Positions 37,276 to 49,740 of a DNA stretch of 64,000 nucleotides are shown in pieces (the stretch's first letter is position 1; each line of letters starts with the position of its first letter). This DNA is from Oryzias latipes (Eukaryota > Chordata > Actinopteri > Beloniformes > Adrianichthyidae). The notes under the pieces were generated by a model. That model was not told where the DNA came from. It saw nothing but the letters and a program-made list of their open reading frames with translations, and ran no database searches. The position numbers and the translations under genes are program-made. The stretch covers positions 13,297,261 to 13,361,260 of the forward strand of contig NC_019866.2 in assembly GCF_002234675.1 (NCBI RefSeq), given 5' to 3'.

Positions 37276-39000
37276 GCCTTGTGACTACAGTTTTTAATGT
37301 GCCTGGTTAGATCAGATGAGCTCGGGTCTTAAGAGGTTAATGCCTGACAGTCTTCTATGAATTCGAGCAACTCCCAAATATCACGAAATACCAAAAAGCA
37401 TACATTTTCTAAAAATTCAATTTTATGGCATACAAAAAATGCTTCAACACTAGTATGAAAGAGTTAGAAGTGGTTGTTATTAAGTGTTTAAAGGAATTAC
37501 CAGAGTAAAAAAAATAAACGTTTCTTGTCTACGATTAAATAAATAAATAAATAATATGTACCAACTCTATGTTACGGTAAATTAATTTGTTGAAAGTTTC
37601 ACTAATCCCTACGTTGTAGTTCTCATTTTCATACCACTGGAGGGCAGAAAACACCCTTATTTTATAATTTGCTTTTAAAGTAAAGCTACATAAATGATCA
37701 AATTGGACATAAATCAGGATATTTACATATATAAACATGTAAATATTTAACAAATAGGCGTATGTAAATACCCATTTAAAACCTTTTCATTTAATCTCTT
37801 TGTAGTTCACTTTATTTTGGATTAGGTAGTTATATTTTTTCCTATCATCTTTGATTGCCTTTCTATGATAGGTAATTTATTGCTTAAGATGTGTAAATGT
37901 GAAATAAATTGTACTGAGTGCAGTTTTTATCACTGTGAAGAGACCACGACTGTGGCTTTGTGAACTCCTGGTCCTTCTAGGAACTGTTTTAATTTGACAG
38001 CCCACATTTATTGTGAATGCATTCACAGGAACTGTTTGCGCACAATTATTTATACCCTGACTCTGGAGCAGGAACAGGTTTGACTGCTCACTAGAAAATC
38101 TTCAAATTCAAACAGATTTTTTAAATTAATGTTGTTTTAGTGAAAGTTGTTTTTTTGTCTGTTTTTGACCATCTGATGTTGGTTATTAGTATTTTTTTAA
38201 ATCCTCATCTGTGTCAGACCATAAACATCAACATTCACCCAGTAAGATCTAGTTAGAGCGCCAAACCCCATGCATGGAAAAACAGATGGCCGTTTGCTGC
38301 TGCCATTTGTATAAATGTGTCTGAGTTGTTACACGGAGCCACACATCTTCCTGCTCTCCACGATGGTTCCAGTGACTCTGAACATCCTTTCCCCTTCCCA
38401 GCTCCCACAGGAGAACACACTAGAAGATCCAAACACACAAAATGATCCTCCGTTGTTCATTTCTGTTTCAACCGAACGCCTACTCATTCATGGATCATGT
38501 GAGCTCCATGACCGTTCTGTTTAATACACAGTTTTCCTGTCAATCAGGCCTGCTGGTGTAGTGGTTTTCAGGAGGCAATTCAATGGATTTAATTGCAGCA
38601 GAGGGAACACAGGGACAGACCTCTTGTTTTGCATTATTTGATTCTGAGACATTTACTGTTTTTTGAAACAGTTTGATTTATCCTTATAGGAAAAAAATAA
38701 AACCACAGTTTTGAGACTTTTCATTTTACTGAACCTTGTAGAAATTGACTGCAAACAAAAAAAAGAGGACAAAGATGCTTCCTTTTCTCAAATGTGCTGT
38801 TTTAAAACCACACAGCAACAACAAAATACTTTTTTTTTACAGAAAACATTGAATGACACTTGGTTTATAGCTAAGAAAAGACTTCTTATGATTAGCTGAA
38901 CCTTAAAAAATATGTTTTGCAAAAGGCGTGTTTATCTTTTTCCTTGACATCATAGCACAAGTATTTGGCAGCAAAGGAAACCATTCACTAACAAAACAAT
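37276..39000. other. Intergenic, nothing recognisable
   Basis: The stretch is AT-rich with an AAAT tetranucleotide tract near 37538-37555. I see no gene, clear repeat family or conserved block. Confidence 0.5.
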
Positions 39001-39282
39001 AAAGATTACGTTTCAAAAATCTAAACTAAGTAGCCGTCCATTCACTACGTAACATAATTTTTGTACCTGGCTTCTAAGTGTTAAATTCAATAGCGTATGT
39101 CGAAAGTATGTGAAAAAATGAGCACAAATAAGCACAAACTTTGCTTTCATGACAACAGCACGAAGAAAACTAGAAATTTGTGAAAATAAGACGATTTTTT
39201 TAAAATTTGGTCATTATGATCAGGTAACAACAAAAATTGCACAAGGAATAGACAAACACAGTTGGAAACCACTCAACAAGGT

Positions 39283-42156
39283 TTAGAAACGTGTCGATTT
39301 TCTTGATTTACCATTGTACTGTGAATCACTTTCTTGAAGTAGCCCCCAAATGTAGTCCCCCATCATGTTTTCATTATACTGTCCTTGGTAACGACGTTCA
39401 AGGTCCAATATATCTTGATGAAAGCGCTCTCCTTGCTCGTCAGAGTAAGCTCCCATGTTCTCCTTGAATTTGTCGAGATGCGAATCAAGGATTTGGACTT
39501 TCAGAGACATTCTGCATCCCATTTTGGCGTAATTCTTTATGAGAGTCTGCACCAACTCCACATAGTTTTCAGCTTTGTGATTTCCTAGGAAGCCATGAAC
39601 AACTGCAACGAAACTGCTCCAAGCCGCTCTCTCCGTCTTCTTCAACATCTTTGCGAAATCCTCACATTCTATGATCTTCTTGATCTGTGGTCCGACGAAG
39701 ATACCAGCCCTGACCTTAGCCTCGGACAGTTTTGGAAAAAGATCTTGGAGGTATTTAAATGCTGCTGACTCCTTGTCAAGAGCAGTGACAAATTGGTTAA
39801 GGAGGCCTAACTTGATGTGCAGCGGTGGCATAAGCGCTTTATGAGGTTCTTCACATTGCTCTTCCCAACAGAAAACTCGGTGGCCAGTCCTTTTTGCAAT
39901 AATGCGCCTTAGTGTCACGGCTGTCCCAGGGACAGAGGAAACAAGGAAATTTCGTGAAACCTCCTTGAAGACCCATGAGGAATGATACCATTTTGATGTC
40001 ACCGATGACCTCCCATCCATAGTCGTCACACTTTAATGCATTCAGCAACATCTTGACACTGGTGTAGTCCTCTTTGAGATGCACAGAGTGGGCCATCGGG
40101 AGAGACGGATAGTTGTTTCCATTGTGAAGCATCAAGGCTATGAGGCTCTGGGATGAACTGTCTATGAATAGGCCCCATTCAATAGGATTACGTGTGATAC
40201 CTATAGCCTGGAATAGGCTCCGTGCACGTAACTAAGGAGTTCTACTTCCACCGCCTTGAGTGTGAGGCCGACCATTTCCGGTTTGCGACTTCTATAGCAG
40301 CGACACGGCAGATTTTGTTTGCGAAAGATGGCATATTTCACCCGTTGTCTGCAAGGTCTCCCGAAAATCGACGTGAACGACATCTACAGGATTGTCGACC
40401 AGTGCGTGGTTACATGGGCAAAATATCGTGTCGAAAAAATATAGTGTCGAAAATACCGGAAGGGAAATGTGTCCCGTTGTAAACAAACCTTTGCTGTGAC
40501 ATATATTTATGCAGCAGCTCGGTAATATACGAGGCGATCTTCCAAACGTGCTTTTATTAATGTTATGAATATTGTGAAGTGCATGTTCGCTCATCATTTT
40601 ATATTTAATCCTAGTGGTCAGTGCTTTTTTTGTGGAAGAAGTACGGAGCTGGAAGAAGAACCCAGTATTAGGATAGGCTAACAACATTAGCCTTTTGATG
40701 GACAAAAAATCCAGGACAAACCATGTGGGAAACGCTGCAATCTGCATCCTGGCTGCACGTAAATGTCTGGGAATAACATCAGCCTTTATTTTGTCGGGGC
40801 ACAACTGGAAACACAGTTCCGTGTGATTTTTTGAACAGTTTCTAAGGACTGAGCGGCATTTCTGCCCGGAAAAGCTCACACACTGTATGCTCTGCTCTAT
40901 CCTCGCGAGTCCGGCAGCCGCTAACCCAGAGCGGCGGTTCGGCTCGCAGTCCGAATTCTCACACATAACAAAACAACAAAACGCACACGTAACAAAGCAC
41001 CCTCCCCTCAAACACATTAATAAATCCAGCTGCTCTGCTCAGAGAGGTTCACTCGGTCCACTGGCACCGGAGCCCGAATGCAGAGCTCGGTTGATGCCGG
41101 GTCCAGACGTCAGTGGGCACGGATCCCCCCCGCATCTCCCTCGTGAGGGGTGAAAGAGAGGGGAGAGCCAGCGGGGCGAGAACAGAGCGGCTGGTTGGTC
41201 CCGTATGCGCTCCAAAGCTTTCTCTCAGCGAAACACCGTCTATGCATGACGTAAACCAGAGCAGTAGTGACACACGATCGGAATGACCGTTTACATGAAC
41301 AACGATCGGTATAACCCAGCTATCTCGATCGGAAAGAAATTTTGATCCGAACGAGTCTGACCGGGGCAGAGTATTCCGAACGGTGTGTTTACATGACGCA
41401 TGTTCTTTCCGATTGCTGCAAATACGAAACACGACTCGTCTTGCTTGGGGCGGTCCTCCCGCCGTGTTCACCATCCATTCGGCTCTCACCGACACATATA
41501 CTGGAAAGCTATGAAAGCTTTTAGTACTGTTGTACTTTGACAAATTCGCACACGGGTACACAACAATGTTGTGATGTCTTTGTCATGCGTTGAAACAGCA
41601 AACGCCTGTCTTTTACCCGAAATCCCCTCCTATTTACTCAAAACTAGCAACTCAACAAAACTCCCCACAACAATAACACGACCAACAGGAAGTTGTCGGC
41701 CTTACACTCGAAACAAGGAAGTTAACCGGAAGTTCTATCGTACATCGTTGCAGAAGCACAGCCCATCACGGTGACTGAAGAAGTTTGAGAATATTTGATG
41801 CCGCTTCCTCTGATCCGTGACATGTACACTATCATCAACCAAGTTCCACTGTTTGAGCCTGGATATCAGAAGCTCAGAATTCGATTTCGTAAGCCCGAGG
41901 TCTCTAATTAAATCGTTCACGTCTTTCTGGTTAGGGAAGCTTTCTCTCTCCAACTTCATCTGCGGAGTCGTAGTCCATCTCTCCAGTATCTGCCTCACTA
42001 TCTGACTTGCTGCTGTCTCCTGAAGATGGCCGATGCTGCCCAGGAGGAGTCTGAACAGGCAGATCGGGGCTGTGTGGTACTGTCTCTTGTCTTTAGGAAT
42101 TGTCCGCACACATAGCAGAATGAATCAGCTGGATGCAAACAACCTCTTGATGCCAT
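39283..42156 (-). pseudogene. Decayed transposon-like gene, family unassigned, interrupted and frameshifted
   Basis: Read on the minus strand, it starts at ATG 42156 with MASRGCLHPADSFCYVCGQF (a CxxC motif). An internal deletion and frame shifts follow, then NQKDVNDLIRDLGLTKSNSE and SRLKQWNLVDDSVHVTDQ. A 1.5-kb insertion (about 40225-41747) splits it. It resumes with MAHSVHLKEDYTS, GGFTKFPCFLCPWDSRDTK (CxxC), two more frame shifts, and a 248-codon block with MPPLHIKLGL, SDEQGERFHQDILDLERRYQ and the stop at 39283. I recall closely similar multicopy proteins from arthropods and other animals, which suggests a mobile family, but I cannot name the superfamily. It is broken here. A strong heat-shock-type promoter lies directly upstream. 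Confidence 0.75.
40225..41747. mobile_element. Inverted-repeat element inserted in the transposon-like gene
   Basis: The ends are imperfect inverted copies that share GAGTGTGAGGCCGAC on the left and GAGTGTAAGGCCGAC in reverse on the right. Host coding sequence stops at CNDV on one side and resumes near LFQAIGI on the other, which locates the insertion. The middle (about 40880-41220) is GC- and CpG-rich. Several short frames are open here, but none shows a known domain. Borders are accurate to about 20 bp. Confidence 0.65.
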
Positions 42157-42245
42157 ATCAAATAAATAACTTCTCTTCAACTAAGAATCGTTATCCTTTC
42201 AGTCAGCAATAACACGAATTGGAATCTTGGTTCGAGACACCTGTG

Positions 42246-42253
42246 CTTTTATA
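42246..42253 (-). promoter_or_regulatory. TATA box of the transposon-like gene
   Basis: On the minus strand this reads TATAAAAG. It lies 18 bp from the near end of the heat-shock-element array and about 90 bp upstream of the ATG at 42156. That predicts a transcription start near 42220 and a 5' UTR of about 65 nt. Confidence 0.75.
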
Positions 42254-42271
42254 CTTGTATAGCTACTTTTG

Positions 42272-42364
42272 GAACGTTCGAGAACGTTCTAGAAATTTCT
42301 GAGAGTTTTTCGAAAGTTCTGGAAGTTTCTTGAACGTTCTAGAGTGTTCAGGAGAATTGCAGAA
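42272..42364 (-). promoter_or_regulatory. Very long heat-shock element array
   Basis: GAA and TTC triplets alternate every 5 bp in strict register across 93 bp. GAA falls at 42272, 42282, 42292, 42312, 42322, 42332 and 42362. TTC falls at 42277, 42287, 42297, 42317, 42327, 42337 and 42347. Only five of 19 positions are degenerate (42302, 42307, 42342, 42352, 42357). This is the binding pattern of trimeric HSF (nGAAnnTTCn), and most known elements have three to six units. Confidence 0.85.
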
Positions 42365-42428
42365 ACATATGTACAACTAGCAGTTAAGGGATATTCTAGG
42401 AGGAAGCTCGGGATTGAAAGCAAATCGA

Positions 42429-42441
42429 GAATTTTCTCGAA
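42429..42441 (-). promoter_or_regulatory. Second, separate heat-shock element
   Basis: GAATTTTCTCGAA is a perfect three-unit GAA-TTC-GAA element, out of register with the main array and 65 bp further upstream of the transposon-like gene. Confidence 0.6.
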
Positions 42442-43650
42442 GACACGCGATTTTCAAAATGTCACTGTCCCCGTCAGAGAAGCAAAGTTTTTCTGGAATA
42501 ACAGCGATTTCCTTTCTGTTCTAGACATAGAGGTTTAGGAAAACACACTTTCAACCCAGGAACAGAACAAAAGTGAAAATTTGTTACATAGTGTTATTAA
42601 TATGAGACTAATCAACTTGAGGCAGCCTGTGACTGCAGCCTGAGGAGTAAGCTGCATGTGATTTAAAGAGTGACAGCTGGAAAATGTCAGCTGTGGCGAT
42701 GCTGCAGCCATTTGGATGTCAGTCACTTGTTGGCGTGTTATTCTTAGAGATGCGCAGGGATGGGATTTATTCAAGTGCACTGATGGAGGAAGGAATTAAA
42801 CACTTTTCTTTGTAAGAGGACCCGGGATAAGAGAATGTCTAAAGTTAAAAGTAACCGACAGCCTAACTCGACAAAGAACTCAAATGATATCCAAAACAGC
42901 CCAAACTCTGGGGTTGGATGTTCATTTTGCAGTAGACCATCGCAAAAGCTTAGTAATGCATCTTAAATTCAACAATAATAATTTCAATAATCCTGAATAT
43001 ACTCCAAATTTTAGACTTAAAAAAAACGTTTGAGCCATTTACCAACGAGTTACAATAAAAACAACATATTTTTACACAGCAATCATGAGTTTTCATTTTG
43101 GAAATCACACCAGCATGTGGTCCTGGCTAAATTTATTAAGCTGCCATGTCTCTGATGTGTTCCAAATCAAAATTGTGACATTTTTTGAAGTCTTGAGCTT
43201 TTAGTTGGAATTAGAAACGTCTGGCTTTGACACACATATTGATGAATTTCTTGGAATGAAAGAATAATAACTGGTGCTCTTCATATTCGGCTAACTTTAC
43301 GCTCCTTTCTGACTTCCATTTTTACTTTAGGGAAAATAAAAATTTCGTTTAAAAAAAACCTCATAATACATGAGTAAAAAAAAGGTGGAATGAGATAAAA
43401 GGCTGTTTTTTGTTTGTAATCCCCCTCTATCAGTGTTTTTGTTTTTTTATTTTTTTATCTTTCCAGACATTGCTTTTGTATTCCTGCTTAAAACATTTTA
43501 TAAAAAAGGGTACAGTTCACCCAGTAGGGAGGGGACGTTGTTAGTCAAGCAAGGTAATCTCCATTAACTCCCATGTTTAGCAGTCCAACATTCTAACAGA
43601 AATAAGCATATATCAGTCAGACAACTCATGCAGTAAATATATTTATTTTC

Positions 43651-43791
43651 ACATTCTTTTAGTTTGGCATTTACATCTTTTAGCTTGGCATTCACTTTCA
43701 TTAGCTTGGCATTCCCATACTTTAACTTGGCATTCCTACTCTTTAGCTTTGCATTCCCATTCTTTTATTTCACATTCTTTTAGTTTGGCAT
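43651..43791. repeat. Minisatellite of about 21-bp units
   Basis: About six to seven diverged units of the type CTTTTAGCTTGGCATTCCCAT follow one another. The first and last units both contain ACATTCTTTTAGTTTGGCAT. Confidence 0.85.
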
Positions 43792-46700
43792 AAGGCTCCG
43801 TACAATTCCTTGGAAATTTTTTTCCATAAATCTTTAGGGTAATAACTACCCCTAATGGAGCTCACAGGTGGAGGAGGGTGGGGTGATGAACGCAGCGCTG
43901 CGGTAAAGAAAGAGAATGAACAACTTACACACCTGGACTTAAATAGGACGCCGAACAGGTGAGTTGATTAACTGGACCGCCCTAGGGGAGTAACTGCATA
44001 AAACACTGCTGAGTAATCTGCCTGAAAAGCGACCAAGGTCGCCCATTTCCATTATAGTGGAGAAACCTTTTTTTTTACTGCATGCATAGCAATTGAACTG
44101 AAGGTGAACTTTTACAATCCTCATCATATATTTTTTTGTATTAGATATTTAATTTGCAAATAAACAGGGTTGTTGTCTTCTCATTTTAAGTTAACCATCA
44201 AGTCATTAATAATCAGATATTTTTGAGCTCTGTCTTCTGTATTTTAGTAGTAGAAGGGACAATATAAGCCCTTACTACCAGTTGACATCTCTGAGAACTT
44301 TAATTGTCCAACCAATGAGAACTTGAACATCTCAAAAACATCATGTTTACTGTCTGCTAAGATGTCTGCCATATTTTCCCACATTTTTCATTTTCACATG
44401 ATGGACAGAGAAAGGGTGAATACTGTAAACAGTCTCCCTGCTACATACCTGTATGACAGCAGTGTCAGCAGGTCAGGGTGCTGACTGTGATTTTTGGCTA
44501 AAACAGCACTTCTATTCCAAAGTTAACAGGGCTGAACGTGCACACGTGCGACTCCAAGGTTTTTGATCTGTCACTTGGTTGTTCTTTTAGGCTAAATTAA
44601 TGGACTGTTTTTTTCTATAAATTATCTAAACTCAACATATTCAGTTTTTTAGGCGTGGGGAGATGTTGACCCGGACACACTAACAGAGACTTAGAGAGCG
44701 ACGCAATCACTCAGTAGCAACTTGGGACTGCCAGTCAACTTAGCCCTGTGTTTCTGTGAGAGAAAGTTACTGGAGAACAGCCAAAAATGCACAAAATTTT
44801 TGAAAAGGAGACACACAAAAAGCCCCTGTTAGTTATTCAAACAAGTTTTCTTGCTTTTAGACTAAAACATCCTAATGTGGTCATGTTTTCGTCCCCTCAC
44901 TGTACATTTTTGGCACATAAAACAAATCTTTTTCCCCTTTCAGTTGTTTGAGACTGTTACTTTGACCTTGAGTTGTACTTTCTGTCTGAGACCTGACTTG
45001 TAAAAATGACTTCTGAGGGGTGTCAGGTTAACCACGCACAAAAAGCATGAGAACATTTAAAATAGCTGATTTTTAATATCATATCAACTAGTCACAAGCA
45101 TGTTTACAATCAGATCCATCTATGATAAACCTGGAAAAATGTCCTGACTAACCTCACAGCCGCAGCAGCCTTTAATAGATGCATGACCTTTATAATAATT
45201 AACCCAACTGTTGCTGTTGTTTGGCCATGGAACACAATTCTCTGACGATACGAGCATGAGACAAGGAGGAAAGAATGTCACATTTAATATTAAGAAACTT
45301 ATCATTATTGGAATTTCAGATGTGGGAGAGGAAACAAATGAGTTTTGAGTGTGGAGAGTAAAATAGTCCTTTTTAGGGGAAAAAAACATAGATTGTCGAT
45401 GATTTGTTGTGGGTATATAACAATTTAGGGTCCATAGAGCGTGTGTCATCAAAACTGAAGAACAGGGACCCTGGACCAGGTTTGCAGAAAAAGTTAAACA
45501 TTAGAAGCTGTGTGTTTAGTACTATGTATAAGGATTCTACTGAAATGCATCAGCCTGTGTAATCATGTTGAAGCCTACCAAAAAATTAAATAAAAAAATA
45601 GCAAAAATGATCAGGATGAAGGCAAAATTCAGAGCTACACCCTGTACCATTTTTATTTTTTTTCCTTTGGAATGGACTTGTCATTGGATTTTGGAAAACA
45701 CTTTACAGTTTGGGAATAAAAAAAAAGGAACTGACTTTCTTTGGAAAGCCCTCAGGGCCGGACTGAAACCCCTAATCCACTTGTGACAGGTTAATTAACA
45801 AGCTTTTACTGCATATCTCTCTTTGCTTTGGAGACTTTTATTATTTTCTAGGAACAGGTGTGTTGTGTACTTTTGCATCTGCTCAACCTTCTCTCTAACT
45901 CAAACATCAAAGCTCACAAGGTCACCAGAAGCTGACCCAGACAGAGTTTCCCATAATACCTTTATGGCTGGAAGCAGTTTGTCTCCAGCTACACTTTCAG
46001 ATGAAAGAAGAAGTTTGTGTGACACAAATGAGATTCTGTGAAGCGCAAAACAGTTCCTAAATTTTGACTAATTTATGATTTATGTACTTAGTTATATCAT
46101 TTTTTTCTCTCTAAGCAGGTAAATGCCAGAACAGCCGCATCTGTGCACACACCGTTTTATTCCAAAAGCAACCAAAGTGTTTTTATTTCCTCTTAAACAA
46201 ATACTTTGAAAACCCTACATTTGCCACATGACTGATCTTCCTAGAACCATCCGTTCTGAGAACGGAGCCTAAACTCTGGTCTAACTTGATCTGTCTTCTG
46301 TTCTGTACTGTTTTCTCTTTCCTTTTGACATTGAGGTTGATGGAACAACAGTGGCATGACCACAAACAAAACAAGGCAAGGAGACCCTGTAGAATGCGCA
46401 GTGTGTGTTTTCACCTATACAAGCCAACGCAAAAAACAGGTTTTCAGTAAACATGTTCGCAATAAGGGCTGAACAAGGGAGAATAATACACAACTGTTGA
46501 GAAATGCCTGAAGAAGGCATGACAGGAGCCTGGTGAAAAAGAAACACAAGTGTGTTGTTATTATTTTCACATATCGCACAAATCTGTTGAAATAAAGTGA
46601 AGAAAACAATGATGGCATTCAAATATTTCAGATTTTTACTATGTTTTTATTTTACACTCTGAGGTAAAATTTCCCAATAAGGGGAAAATCAAAACACAAA

Positions 46701-47588
46701 TACATTAACAACTAAAAATGAATTAAATTTGAGTTGAACTACAGACTAGAAAAAATAATTCTACATTTTGAAATCTGTTGTTGAAACGTTTTTGGTAGCT
46801 ACATCCTGGGAACACTGTTCTTCAACCCGTCTTTGAAATGCAAACTCATATAGGCGAAAAATGGGCAAACCTTTTATGGGGCACGCAGGCAGCCAACACA
46901 AAACATCAAGGTCGTAGACCACTCAAAGAGCTCATGAGGCAAAAATGAGCCTCAAAGGAACTGGAAGGTATGCCTCCACTTATGATGAGCCCCTCCTCTA
47001 TACAACCCTCTATGGGACGGGACAACCCAAAAAGCCTTTGCACCTTTACGGGTCAACCCTTGTAGGGGTGCATGTGACATGAAGGTTTAATCAAGAGGAC
47101 TTGATCCAACATGCTTTCTTTGTTTTGCAACACGCATGAACAAGGCACTTAAGATTTAAAAAAAAAAAGATGTAAATGTTTCTGGAGCAGTAAAGAAGAT
47201 GAAGGAAGGGCGTGTCACTTTTAAAATCTCTTCAAAAAAGTATTTGGTACAGTTTGGTTTTTATCTTAGAGGCAGAAATAAGAAAGTTCAAATATATTCA
47301 GGGATTTCCAGATTTTTCAAATGGTTCAATGTAGTTATAATGTTAATTCCTCACTATAAACAAGCCCAAGGAGGTATTTTGATCCATTCATGCATTTCTG
47401 AGTATTCCTCTCAAAACCTGTGCTCTGAGCAGCAGCCCCTCCCAACCCATGAAAACGAGCGGTCCTCACATTGTGACGTAGATAAGTGAGAAACAGCCCC
47501 TTCCAGGAAGAGTCTGAGTTGTGAGCTCTGCCCCCAGGCTAACACACACACCCACTTTCTCCATGGAGCTAGAGGTGATCGATTGTAA

Positions 47589-47777
47589 CCCTTGTGCTAT
47601 CCTATAGGGTCAAGATGACCATTGACAAGTCCTGCCATGACAAAGGTGGAGAGCATTTCATGTAATCCATGGAAACCAGTCAAAATCATAAATCATGAAG
47701 CAAAAAGTTCAGCGCACTGTCTAGTGGGTCTAGATGACCTCACTCGCAATGTCAAAGTGCCTAAGATAGCATAAGGG
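47589..47777. mobile_element. TTAA-type MITE, copy 1
   Basis: The ends are CCCTTGTGCTATC and, in reverse, CCCTTATGCTATC. The right flank is TTAA and the left is a mutated GTAA. CCC-starting ends next to TTAA fit piggyBac-type elements. It is the same family as 50440-50644 in the opposite orientation. Confidence 0.8.
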
Positions 47778-49539
47778 TTAAAAACACTTTTGTAAGGCTC
47801 CAAAATATTCTCATCTGTCTTTGCAAAAGTTTGGATGTTGTTTGCTTTCGTGGGCGAAACATAGACATGCTGCTTCACCCGACTCTAGGGTAAAGACATT
47901 AAAATGTGCCAGTGTCTAAGAGATCCAGTCGTCTCACTTCCACGTTGAAAAAGGGCTGCGTTAACAATTTATACAGGGTATTTCATTTAAATGACTGTTC
48001 TTTAGTGTACCAAAGGTAATATATTATCATACACATGGATATAGTTTACTCTGAAAACCTTAAGAAAAGCATGATATAGGCCTTTTAATTGATTTTACTC
48101 TTTATTCACTGGTGTTATTAATGGTTCCATTGTTTCTTCTTGAGTTTGTCAAAAACCAGTAAAAATATTTTCTGTTCCATCCTTTTCTGGACAAAGGTTG
48201 ATGAAAATGAATAAAAAAACAAAATCCACAGCACTGTTGCTCAATTCCCCACTGAGAAAGTAAAAATCCACTTAAAAAACGTTTTTCCATCACTTTTTTT
48301 CCCAATAAGCTGTCTTATGTTTCTAATAAATGTGCAGAAAGAGGTTTGGGAAAATCTAAAGAAAGCCAGCTGGAACAAAAACTCCATCGGAAAAGTGCAA
48401 AGGATGTGTGGTCAAAGGGGATGAACATTGGAGCCTCCAGCCGTTGGAGCCAGCAGGACTCCCTTCGGGCCTCATTTTGCATCTTGGTCAAGGATTTTAA
48501 AAATACCTTTAATTGTCTGCTCCCCTTTCAAAGCTGTAAAAATAGACCCCTCTCCAGCTTGTCCACATTGAAGTGAAAAGGCTGCTGGAGAAACTGAACA
48601 GGAACGAGGCTGCAGGCCTCTAAATGTTGAGAACGCTGGCGCTCCATAGCCACTAATGGGCCCCAAACTCTTATCTTCAGCCCTTATGTAGAGGAATTAA
48701 AATTACTTGTCTTTATCTGTGGGCTGCAGCTGTCTCATGTGTTTGCTAAATTCCCAAGACAATTAAAAATAAACACGGTCAAGCTGACAGAAGCAGCAAT
48801 GATAAGCTGTGCTTTGTATTTGTCAAAATTGCTTGACCGTTCTGTCCCACAGGAAGTGAAATTAATGGAAAGATTTGACACTATCCATCAACCACAATGA
48901 TTGTTGTGGGCCAGAAAAATGGAAATACATGAAGGGAACGAAACAAGAAAATGGTCAAAAATGACATTAAGGACATTATTCCTACTCTTGAGCTAATTGA
49001 GGATTACTCTGGGGATTACTCTTTTCAAATCCAACTGTGAGTTACATCGTCATGTTTTGTTAGCTCATGAACCCAACTTTAGTGTTTGGGGGCTGGCAGA
49101 GTGAAGTGAGTAACACCAGACCCGCTTTGTCAGATTACAGCAAGGGGGGGGGTTAGTGTTGTGCAGATGTCAGCTACGCCATTGTCCAGATGAAGTTGTC
49201 TTTTAAACACGTGACACTTAACATTACTTTAAGATTGCCAACAAAACTGATTTAGGTTTGGAATGTGGGTCATACACTCAAGCATAATAATTTTTTAAAA
49301 TAAAAGAACGATGAATACTTCCAGTCAATATTTAATTCATTAAGTTACGCTATTAATTTTCTGTTTTTGTGTGGGTCCTAACATATTGTTACTATATTTT
49401 TTTAATTTATTTTTTTAATAAAACTGTTTCTGCATATTATTCAGTTGATCTTTGGCCTATTCACATCCTCTTAGGTTGAAGATGTTTCTCCTTCAGTGAC
49501 AACCTCAGTTATGTTTTTTTCAGTAGTTGGGGCACTGAA

Positions 49540-49740
49540 ATTCAAATTCAAATTCAGATTCCTTTGAAATTGAAAATAAAATTTACATGCAATTTCAAAT
49601 TTCTATGCTGATTCCCACTCAAAAATTTAAAATCAAATTTAAATTTCAACTTCCAATGAAATTGAAAATAACGTTCAAATTCAAATATAAGTTTCAATTC
49701 CATTTGCCATTAAAATTGATGATACAAATTTAAATTCAGA
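49540..49740. repeat. Degenerate AAATTC-rich array
   Basis: The motifs CAAATTC, AAATTTAAATTTC and TGAAATTGAAAATAA recur over about 200 bp in an irregular tandem and inverted pattern. It looks like an eroded simple satellite. Confidence 0.6.

Noticed and set aside
40201..40226. Text resembling a SINE tail (GGAATAGGCTCC)
   Set aside because: It reads in frame as part of the transposon-like protein (LFQAIGI), so the resemblance is coincidental.
40292..41561. Frames of 170 and 241 codons on the minus strand
   Set aside because: They lie inside an inverted-repeat element with a CpG-rich core, show no domain, and appear open by base composition.
43651..43791. Regularly spaced repeats considered as a CRISPR array
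   Set aside because: Units are contiguous without unique spacers, and the genome is that of a vertebrate.
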